NCBI RefSeq assembly: GCF_039595935.1
Contig: NZ_JBCNKR010000004.1
Coordinates: 557,001 to 621,000, forward strand
Origin: Flavobacterium sp.
GTDB taxonomy: Bacteria > Bacteroidota > Bacteroidia > Flavobacteriales > Flavobacteriaceae
Direction of reading: 5' to 3'
DNA: 64,000 bases
The notes under the pieces are model-generated. The model did no database searches. It was not told the DNA's origin and saw only the letters and a list, made by a program, of their open reading frames with translations. A program made the position numbers and the translations under genes. This document shows, piece by piece, positions 1-7,443 of the stretch (its first letter is position 1; every line of letters starts with the position of its first letter).

Positions 1-1911
1 CTTAACTGCACCCGTTTTCAAATCAACAGTAAAATGATCTGCGGGAACTTCATGCATGAATTTATTAAAGATTGTAACAAATAACTTCATCTGATTTTGC
101 AAAGGTTTTGAAGCTTCTTCTTTAGAATCTAAAAATAGTTTTGATACAATTTTATAAGCCGCAACACGCTTTTCTCCAACATCGGCAAGAGCCAGTTCAT
201 CAGCACTTCTAAAACGGTAAAAGTCAATTAAAAGATCATTTCCTGTCCAGTTAAAATCTTCTTTTTTGAGATTATTTTGGGTTAAAGTTTGCTCCGATTT
301 CGTTTCGGCTTCGTTCCATTCTTTTTGAAATTGAGATTTGTTTTTCAGAATAAAATCAAAATCTTTATCCGATTGAATATTAGCTAAAACCAATAAATCC
401 TGAGCAGAAACATTCAGAATAAAATCCTTAAAAGCAGAAGGCCAATCGTCTGATAAAAATCTCAAACGGACTAATTCTTTCAAATGGAAATCGGTAAAAT
501 CGTGGTAATTTTTGGTTTTAAGAATATCGATATTCCAAATGTCTTTTGCATTTTGACTTTGTAAAAACTGATATTCCATTTTATACAAATCAAAAAGTTC
601 ATCAAATCCTTTAACCTCATCAATTGTAATAGTTTGAATATCTACCAGATTATCTTTTTTAATCGTCAATAATTTATAAGCCGGAATATAAGCCGCAAGC
701 GACGGCGTTTGAATATTAACCAAAGTATTGCCTTTTGCTGTCGTGCGTAATCCTGTATCATTAATGTGCATGTGTCCTCCAAAATGAATTTTCAAACCCG
801 CATCGGCAAAAACCTGCGCTACTTCTTCAACCGGAACTCTGTTTAACTGCCATTTATTCGGACCTAATAATTCTTTTATTTCTGCAGAAGCGTCATCATT
901 AAAATCGATCATTGGAAAATGGCTGAAAGCAACTAAAGTTTTTCCGCGAAGTTTGGCTTCTGCCGAAATATCCTGAACCCATTTAATGAGATGCTTTTTA
1001 TTTGAAAGTACATTATTATAACCTGTGCTTGCTTCCGAATAATTTTTAGGATCTTTTGGATCGCCATCAATTTTCTTCGGAATATAAACATTTCCGTCAA
1101 TTGCCATAAGCCAAAGTCCGTCGATTGGCTCTACGACATAACTCACATCCGGAACTTCAAATCCGGGTGCAACATTATAAACTCTTTTATTTAATTGAGA
1201 AGCTTCGACTGCTTTTTTATAATTGTAGTTCTGAGAATTATAAGTCGAAAAAGGTGTTGCCCAGAATTTGTATTTTTTGTTCGGATAAAACCCGAAGTTT
1301 TGCAGATTATTTGTAATGCCTAAATAACCCATTTTAGCAATATCGGCTGTTATGACAACTGGCTGTTCGATATTCATGTTTGGCTTATACATGCCGTCTT
1401 TGCTAAAAATGGGTTGGCTTTTTCCTTCTTTTCCTAAAAAATCTTCTTTTCCCGATTCCTGAGCAAATGGTCCAACCGGATCATGATTTCCGGTGGTTAT
1501 AAAAAATTCAATACCATATTTTTTTTGGTACTGATCTAAAATTTTCTTCAATCCGCGTACGTGTATCGGCTGTCCGTCATCGGTGTAATCACCCGGAAGT
1601 GCTACGTATTTTATCTTTCTTTTTGCAATATCTTCAAGAGCGGCGATGAAGGCAAAATAATTTTCATTGAAAATTCTCGTCGAATGTAACTGCGAGGCCA
1701 TCGTTCTTATTAACGTATATTTTCCTGTTTTGGTATTCAAAACACCTTTAAAATCATTATCAGAAAACGTACCAAACAAATCCTGAAGGTGAACATCTGA
1801 TAAAAAAGCGACCTGAACTCCGTTTAAATTCTTTGAATTCTGGGGTAAAATTGTATGATTGAAAAGGATTATAAAGAGTATAATTATTGGGGAAGTAAAT
1901 TTTAAATTCAT
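1..1911 (-). CDS. secreted calcineurin-like metallophosphoesterase (3' end outside window)
   Basis: The frame is open from an ATG at 1909-1911 to the window edge, giving 637 residues with no stop, so the C-terminus is missing. Residues 1-24 form a signal peptide with a hydrophobic PIIILFIILF core. The metallophosphoesterase motifs come in the family order: D39-x-H41 (SDVH), G-D108 (PGDYTDDG), N142-H143-D144 (GNHD), a later SHF histidine, and G-H380-M-H382. These residues bind a dinuclear metal centre, so a phosphomono- or diesterase acting in the periplasm or outside the cell is expected. The long C-terminal extension after residue ~400 is not a domain I recognise. The substrate cannot be told from sequence. 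The gene stands apart from the glycan cluster upstream of it. Confidence 0.9.
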   Translation of the reverse strand, partial: MNLKFTSPIIILFIILFNHTILPQNSKNLNGVQVAFLSDVHLQDLFGTFSDNDFKGVLNTKTGKYTLIRTMASQLHSTRIFNENYFAFIAALEDIAKRKIKYVALPGDYTDDGQPIHVRGLKKILDQYQKKYGIEFFITTGNHDPVGPFAQESGKEDFLGKEGKSQPIFSKDGMYKPNMNIEQPVVITADIAKMGYLGITNNLQNFGFYPNKKYKFWATPFSTYNSQNYNYKKAVEASQLNKRVYNVAPGFEVPDVSYVVEPIDGLWLMAIDGNVYIPKKIDGDPKDPKNYSEASTGYNNVLSNKKHLIKWVQDISAEAKLRGKTLVAFSHFPMIDFNDDASAEIKELLGPNKWQLNRVPVEEVAQVFADAGLKIHFGGHMHINDTGLRTTAKGNTLVNIQTPSLAAYIPAYKLLTIKKDNLVDIQTITIDEVKGFDELFDLYKMEYQFLQSQNAKDIWNIDILKTKNYHDFTDFHLKELVRLRFLSDDWPSAFKDFILNVSAQDLLVLANIQSDKDFDFILKNKSQFQKEWNEAETKSEQTLTQNNLKKEDFNWTGNDLLIDFYRFRSADELALADVGEKRVAAYKIVSKLFLDSKEEASKPLQNQMKLFVTIFNKFMHEVPADHFTVDLKTGAVK

Positions 1912-2378
1912 AGGTTTTGAAGCTTTGCAAAATGGGGAATTTATTAAAAGTAATTAACCGCAATTTTATTGATTTAATGATGAAATGTGTTTATGTTATT
2001 GTTATGGAATGATAATATTTTTATTGAGGTTATTTTTAACCGCAGAGTTCGCAAAGGTTTTTCGCAAAGCGCGCTAAGTTTTTTAAGTGAGTTTTAAATA
2101 AAACTAAAGTTCACAAAGCTTTGCGTGCTTTGCGGTGTTTTTTGATTGATTAAAAAAATGTATAGTCCCTACGGGACAATTTGTTGGTCGTGTGAATATT
2201 ATTTTCTACCGATATTTAACCTCTAACGAGGTTATTCTGAAACATTAAATAACGAAGGTTAAAAACTCCGTTAGGAGTTAAATATCGGTAGAAAAAAATA
2301 TGATCACCAAATATAATTGTCCCGTAGGGACTACACATAATAAATGGAATCAAATCTCAAAAACCAATTTATATCAAA
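1912..2378. repeat. 545-bp gene-free gap: CGCAAAG repeats and nested inverted repeat
   Basis: No gene is visible. Positions 2038-2140 hold imperfect copies of 'gcaaagnttcgcaaag'-type sequence with inverted versions ('tttgcgtgctttgcgg'). Positions 2163-2333 form a nested inverted repeat. The outer arms 2163-2180 and 2316-2333 are an exact 18-bp match around CCCTACGGGAC. The inner arms 2202-2218 and 2279-2295 are an exact 17-bp match containing CTACCGATATTTA. Small hairpins at the centre carry CTCTAACGAG and CTCCGTTAGGAG. Related hairpins recur near 40142 and 56087. Confidence 0.85.
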
Positions 2379-2402
2379 AAGGCTGTCATTTCTGACAGCC
2401 TT
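2379..2402 (-). terminator. intrinsic terminator after the metzincin gene
   Basis: The minus-strand RNA would form AAGGCTGTCA-GAAA-TGACAGCCTT followed by TTT. It lies 55 bp past the stop codon of the protease gene and closes the secreted-enzyme cluster. Confidence 0.85.
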
Positions 2403-2456
2403 CCATTACATTAAAACCTAAAATTTAATGTATTTAAAACCATTATGGCAAATGGG

Positions 2457-5324
2457 TTATTTTTTTATAAAACGTTTGATTGTTTGTTTTCCATCTTTTT
2501 CAAAAACAACAAAATAAATTCCTTGTCTCAATTGCGAAACATTTAAACTATTATCATTGATTTTTTGTGATGAAACTACATTACCTGTTTGAGAATCTAC
2601 AACTTTTATATTTCCTCCCGAAACATCATTTGTAAAAAACAACGTTTCTGAAACCGGATTTGGATATACATTTAAAACAGAATCTTCTATTTTTTCTTCG
2701 GCAATTACTGCAGCTGGCGCTCCTGCTCCAACTTTTGTAATACGAATCCAGTTGATGTTCATTCCTGTATTTTGAATATAAATTCCGAAGTTATACGTTC
2801 CTGCGTTTACGTTTACCGTTTGTGTAACCGTCTGCCAGTTTTGCCAGCCTCCCGTATTTGGAATATCAACATTTCCTAACAAAATAGCTCCCGCGTTTAA
2901 ATCAGAAGATAATTTTCCGCCAGTAACGGCACTTGCAACTCTATATTCAATTAAATAAGAACCTGTTGTTGGGAAATTAATATTATTGTATGCTAGCCAA
3001 TCTCCAGTTTCTGTGTAACCCACGTTTGAACCTCCACCTGTATCTGTTGTTGCTTCAACCTGAATTCCGCTCATTGCTGAGTAATCTTCTGCCTGAATTA
3101 AAGTAGATGTTTGTGAAGTTGTTGTTGCAATTAATTTCCATTGTCCGCAAGTTTGGTTGTTATTGTCCCATTGCTGTACAATAGCTCCGGTAGCTGTGCT
3201 TGCTCCGGCAACTTCAACAATTCTTCCGCTGTGACGGGCCACAATTTTATAGAATCCGTCTCCTGTAGAAACCAAGATAAACTGTTGATTTGTAGTACCA
3301 TTATACGGATATTGTTCTACACGCGCACCATTCGCTTTATTAAAATTATTAACATCCATAGACTGTCCGCTATGGTTGGCAATAATCTTATACATTCCGT
3401 CTCCTAAGTGAGTCAATGTAAATTTCTGATTGTTTCCTGAATTAAGAGCGCCTTGATTAATTCCTGCTCCGTTTGTCATGCTTGCATTCCAAACATCCAT
3501 ATATAAACCGCTGTTTCTGTTTTGCAAAAAGAAAGTCTGATTTCCTAAAGTTGTAACACCGTTTGCAATAACTCTGATTGAACTTACTTTATCATTCCAT
3601 GTTGTATTTAAACATGAATTATCAGAATTAATTACTGTTGAAGCTCCTGTAAAATTATCATCCTGATATAAAATTGCCTGATATCCCTGAGTAATTCGAA
3701 GCGAAGAAATATCATCATTTAAAACTCCTAAAGAATTTAAACGCGCTAAGTTATAATCTCCAATTGTTAATCCGCCAGAGAAACCTGTATAGTTACAATC
3801 TTTGTAAACTGTAATTACATCTGTAGATGGACTAATGTTTCCTCCCGGCGGAATTGTTCCTGTAATCGAATAACTTCCGATAGAACCATAAGCCGAATAA
3901 CCGCCGCTTCCTACATTTCCTGCTCCGGTTCCGTCAACACCTACATAATATCTTCCTGCTGAAAGATTTGCATTTAAGGTAGCATTTAAAGCAAACGGAT
4001 CAGAGTTCCAAAATGTTCCTATTTCTGTTCCTGATGAATTGTACAATCTCATTAAAAGATGCAGGTTTCCATCTCTTGAAACCGTATTCGCATTAATAAC
4101 CACATTTCCGCCTCCGGTTGTAAAACTGAAGAAATCATAATCGGCTTCACTAGAAATAATTCCATTTTTTTGATTGATCTGACCACTTCCATTATAATCT
4201 AAAGTTGCTGCAGAAGCAATGTTATTTCCATAATCGTCTCCACGATATCCAACTCCAAATTTAGAACTTGCAATTATCGCAACATCATCTTGTAAATTAT
4301 TAGCATAATTATATTCTCCTTTACTCCATTGAACAACAGGTCTGTAATAACCCGCCCCCATAATTGGCGCATACGAAGTTCCGTCTAATCCTAAGAAATA
4401 ATCTTCAGCAGGATTTGTACGTCCGTCGTGACCCAAATCAAAAGTATGTCCAACTTCGTGAGAAGAAGCATCTCCACCCGATTTTCCAGAAGTGATAAAT
4501 ACCCAGCAAGGAACGTCATTATCCCAGTTAAAAGAACCAATATACGCAACACCTCCTGCGCCTGGAGCTGCAGTATTTGTTGGCGTAACTACAACACGCA
4601 TTCTTCTGTTTTTTGGATAAGAATTAAAAACGGATTCGCTTGTGGTTACATTCAAATTAAACGGACGATAATCTTCTGAAACTACTTCCCAATGTTGTTG
4701 TACGGCTGCATCGCTCATTCCTGAAGGAGCTGCATTAATGGCATTTCCGTTGTTCCAAAGATTTCCTGCCGGCATATAATATCCGTCAAAATCTAATAAA
4801 ACACAGCCAGCAGCGCCCGGCAAACTTTGCAGATTCAATAATGCCGGAGCAATTTCTGCCGCAGCAGCTGTTTTTCCAGCAGTATTTGTGTTTGAAGGAA
4901 CGTTTTTATAATCAATACAAACCAAGCTGTTAATATCAACTTTTGAAACAAAAGCATTTCCTTTTGCATCAGAATAATATTTATAGGCTTCTCTGGTTTT
5001 CTTTAAAATAATATGACCTTCAAGAGATTGGTCTTTTACTTTTATATAAAAAGATGATTCTGCAATATTTTTAATTTCTCCAATCAAAAATTCGCTTGAT
5101 GCATTTGATTCCTTGTAATTAATTTTTCCGTTAAAACTTTTGGAATTGGCTGCCTGAAGTAAAATTGTTTTTTCTGTTCCTTTTGCTGTGGCGGAAGAAG
5201 TTAATTCATTTTTTATTTTATTTAAAAATGTTTTACTTGAACCTAAAGAAGTCTGCGCCGTGGCAAAATATCCAAAAGCTAAAATCAAGAGTAAACTTAA
5301 CCGAAATCTGTAATTATTTTTCAT
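2457..5324 (-). CDS. type IX-secreted metzincin-like protease with PPC, beta/gamma-crystallin, ricin and CBM6 domains
   Basis: 955 residues. A signal peptide (1-23, ending TAQ) is followed by a zinc protease domain with H289-E-V-G-H293...H299-D and a Met-turn-like PIMG further on. The usual metzincin Gly three residues after the second His is Asp (HEVGHTFDLGHD), which is unusual. Next come a pre-peptidase C-terminal-like region (~385-480), a beta/gamma-crystallin pair (~502-590) with NDDISS and WNDKVSS calcium motifs, a ricin-type beta-trefoil (~598-735) with QxF/QxW repeats, a CBM6 (~740-862) and a type IX sorting domain (~882-955) ending KRFIKK. It is the last gene of a minus-strand cluster of cell-wall hydrolases. 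It probably digests wall or matrix glycoproteins while the lectin modules hold it to glycan. The domain assignment is firm; peptidase activity is inferred. Confidence 0.88.
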   Translation of the reverse strand: MKNNYRFRLSLLLILAFGYFATAQTSLGSSKTFLNKIKNELTSSATAKGTEKTILLQAANSKSFNGKINYKESNASSEFLIGEIKNIAESSFYIKVKDQSLEGHIILKKTREAYKYYSDAKGNAFVSKVDINSLVCIDYKNVPSNTNTAGKTAAAAEIAPALLNLQSLPGAAGCVLLDFDGYYMPAGNLWNNGNAINAAPSGMSDAAVQQHWEVVSEDYRPFNLNVTTSESVFNSYPKNRRMRVVVTPTNTAAPGAGGVAYIGSFNWDNDVPCWVFITSGKSGGDASSHEVGHTFDLGHDGRTNPAEDYFLGLDGTSYAPIMGAGYYRPVVQWSKGEYNYANNLQDDVAIIASSKFGVGYRGDDYGNNIASAATLDYNGSGQINQKNGIISSEADYDFFSFTTGGGNVVINANTVSRDGNLHLLMRLYNSSGTEIGTFWNSDPFALNATLNANLSAGRYYVGVDGTGAGNVGSGGYSAYGSIGSYSITGTIPPGGNISPSTDVITVYKDCNYTGFSGGLTIGDYNLARLNSLGVLNDDISSLRITQGYQAILYQDDNFTGASTVINSDNSCLNTTWNDKVSSIRVIANGVTTLGNQTFFLQNRNSGLYMDVWNASMTNGAGINQGALNSGNNQKFTLTHLGDGMYKIIANHSGQSMDVNNFNKANGARVEQYPYNGTTNQQFILVSTGDGFYKIVARHSGRIVEVAGASTATGAIVQQWDNNNQTCGQWKLIATTTSQTSTLIQAEDYSAMSGIQVEATTDTGGGSNVGYTETGDWLAYNNINFPTTGSYLIEYRVASAVTGGKLSSDLNAGAILLGNVDIPNTGGWQNWQTVTQTVNVNAGTYNFGIYIQNTGMNINWIRITKVGAGAPAAVIAEEKIEDSVLNVYPNPVSETLFFTNDVSGGNIKVVDSQTGNVVSSQKINDNSLNVSQLRQGIYFVVFEKDGKQTIKRFIKK
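2728..3824 (-). repeat. 1,097-bp module cassette, copy 1
   Basis: This DNA encodes the crystallin + ricin + CBM6 block of the protease. The corresponding block of the GH64 gene (7724-8820) has exactly the same length, and by eye about nine of ten encoded residues match. The domains outside the block differ. Confidence 0.85.
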
Positions 5325-5367
5325 ATTTTGGGGTTAAAGGGGGTTACAAATTGAAAATGTTTTTTTT

Positions 5368-5509
5368 AACACATAGAAACATAGATTTAATTTCTAAAAA
5401 AGATTATTCAGAAAACTCGTTTTTAAACATAGCAAAGCATCACTTGCTATGTTTACTCATGCAAGTGAAACGTCTTCTTTCAGTAAGATGAACTATGTTT
5501 CTATGTGTT
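5368..5509. repeat. inverted repeat with 17-bp perfect arms
   Basis: Arms at 5368-5384 (AACACATAGAAACATAG) and 5493-5509 are exact reverse complements. A shorter inner pair (CATAGCAAAG...CTATG) lies between them. It sits between the chitinase and protease genes. Confidence 0.8.
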
Positions 5510-5512
5510 TAA

Positions 5513-5562
5513 AAATAAAAGCACTTTCTTCTCTGTCGTAACAAAGAAGAAACAGTGCTTTT
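5513..5562 (-). terminator. intrinsic terminator after the chitinase gene
   Basis: On the minus strand AGCACTGTTTCTTCT pairs with AGAAGAAAGTGCT (one bulge) and TTTTATTTTT follows. It begins 7 bp past the chitinase stop codon. Confidence 0.75.
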
Positions 5563-5568
5563 AAGATC

Positions 5569-7209
5569 TTATTTTTTAATAAAACGTCTTACCGTTTTGA
5601 TTCCATCTTTTTCTAATGAAATTAGGTAAATTCCTTTTTTCAGACTAGAAACGTCGATGCTGTTGTTGTTTACAGTTTGAGAAGAAACTGTTGCGCCGCC
5701 TTCAGAATTGATAACGCTTACATTTGCTCCAGAAACTTCTGAACTAAAGAAAAGCGTTTCTTCTGTTGGGTTTGGATAAATAGTAACACTTGCAATATCT
5801 GCAGGGGTTTCTGCCGCCGGAGCTGCTGATTTTGCTGCTAAACCTGAAGCCGATTTAGTGATTCTAAACCAGTTAATGTTTGGTCCTGAAGCCTGAATGT
5901 AAATTCCGAAGTTATACGTTCCTGCATTTACATTTACGGTTTGAGAAATAGTCTGCCAGTTTTGCCAACCTCCTGTATTCGGTACATTAATCGCTCCAAG
6001 CTGGATGCTTCCTGCATTTAAATCAGAAGAAATTCTTGCTCCGTTCACAGCACTTGCTACTCTGTATTCAATAACATAATTTCCTGAAGTTGGAAAATTT
6101 ACGTTGTAATAGGCCATCCAGTCTCCTGTATCACAATATCCAACATTTAATCCTCCGCCTGTATCAGTAGTCGCTTCTGTCTGAACACCGCTCATTGTGT
6201 TGTAACTTTCAGCCTGAATTAAAGTTCCCGTTCCCGGAGGATTGCTTCCTGTAATAACCTGATTAATGGCTGTAAGTAAAGATTTAGAACCTGTTGCATC
6301 CTGAGATAATTCCCAAATCATAACTCCGCCTGCGTTTTGAATCGCAAAAGTTGTTTTTGCTTTGATGGTTGGAATTCCGTTATAATAAATTGTGTTTCCA
6401 ACCTGATCCTGATTTTCTGCTCCCGGATATTGCGCTACAATATTAGCATAAGAAATTCCCTGATTAGCAGAAGCTCCAAAACCGTATCCGTAAAATGGTA
6501 ATCCGATAATGGCTTTGCTTGCCGGTAAACCTCTTCCTGTCCAGTAATTAAATTGATTTACAGCCATGCTGTATGGAGAATGTTGTCCAGGGTTATTTGG
6601 CTGCCATGGTCCAGTTGCATCGTATGCCATGATATTGATCCAGTCGTAAGCCGCAAAAGTAGATGCAGGTACATTTGCACCACCATATCCTTCTGAAAGC
6701 GCTGCTGAGATCAGTTTACCATTGGCATGTAATTTATTAGCCAGAGCGATAACAAATCCTCCGTAATCGCCATTGATTGCAGGTCCTTCTAAATCTACGT
6801 CGATTCCGTCAAAGTTGTGCGCCACAACGTAGTCGTAAAGTTTTTGAATAAAAGCTGTTCTGTTTGCAGGTGTAATTAAATTAAAATAATTGTCGCGAAT
6901 GGCTCCGCCTTCTGAAATCGCACCTCCACCAAGGGAAACAAAAACTTTAATGTTTTGAGCGTGTGCAGCATTGATAATAGAATTGCTTCCGGAATTAAAA
7001 CTCAAATATCCGTTGGCATCAGGATTTTCGAACGCAATATTGATGTGCGTTAATTTACTGTACTGAATGGTACTCGAAAAAGCATTCAAGTCTATCCAGT
7101 TTGGAATGTAGGCTATCACTTTTTTCTGCTGAGCTGCAGCAAAATTAAAAAGACCCAACACTAAAATAATCATGCATTTCTGCAGCATTCTTCGGTAATT
7201 GTTTTTCAT
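5569..7209 (-). CDS. GH18 chitinase with CBM6 and type IX sorting domain
   Basis: 546 residues. The signal peptide spans ~1-26 (FNFAAAQ). The GH18 barrel (~27-315) carries the family signature D134-G-I-D137-V-D139-L-E141, so the acid/base Glu (E141) and the preceding Asp residues are intact. Other GH18 hallmarks are SLGGG at the end of strand 3, INIMAYD, and a WELSQD tryptophan at the last strand. A CBM6 follows at ~328-455 and a sorting domain at ~475-546 ends RRFIKK. The enzyme should be released by the type IX system and cut beta-1,4-GlcNAc chains (chitin). The CBM6 closely resembles those in its two neighbours. Endo or exo mode cannot be read from sequence. Confidence 0.93.
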   Translation of the reverse strand: MKNNYRRMLQKCMIILVLGLFNFAAAQQKKVIAYIPNWIDLNAFSSTIQYSKLTHINIAFENPDANGYLSFNSGSNSIINAAHAQNIKVFVSLGGGAISEGGAIRDNYFNLITPANRTAFIQKLYDYVVAHNFDGIDVDLEGPAINGDYGGFVIALANKLHANGKLISAALSEGYGGANVPASTFAAYDWINIMAYDATGPWQPNNPGQHSPYSMAVNQFNYWTGRGLPASKAIIGLPFYGYGFGASANQGISYANIVAQYPGAENQDQVGNTIYYNGIPTIKAKTTFAIQNAGGVMIWELSQDATGSKSLLTAINQVITGSNPPGTGTLIQAESYNTMSGVQTEATTDTGGGLNVGYCDTGDWMAYYNVNFPTSGNYVIEYRVASAVNGARISSDLNAGSIQLGAINVPNTGGWQNWQTISQTVNVNAGTYNFGIYIQASGPNINWFRITKSASGLAAKSAAPAAETPADIASVTIYPNPTEETLFFSSEVSGANVSVINSEGGATVSSQTVNNNSIDVSSLKKGIYLISLEKDGIKTVRRFIKK

Positions 7210-7274
7210 AATAATTGTTTTAATAGATTAATAAACTCGTAAATATTGGGGACGGTTCTTGAGTTATATTTTTT

Positions 7275-7443
7275 TTTGACTTTAGATTTCAGACTTTAGA
7301 TTTTAGATTTGACTGTCTATGCAATCTAATTTTGCAGAACTAACACTGCCTAAATTATTATCTAAAATCTAAAGCCTGAAATTGCAGATTTACTTGAAGT
7401 TATGGTTCATTTTAATCTAAACTCTAAAATCTGAAATCTAAAA
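7275..7443. repeat. AATCTAAA-type interspersed repeat
   Basis: Between the chitinase and GH64 genes, 'tttagatttcagactttagattttagattt' style sequence recurs as direct and inverted copies (7275-7310 and 7358-7443). The same motif reappears at 17684-17718, where it runs into the end of the HAD gene. No gene is seen here. Confidence 0.7.

Noticed and set aside
5165..5491. 108-codon plus-strand ORF
   Set aside because: Antisense to the protease start and continuing through an inverted repeat; no domain and no promoter.
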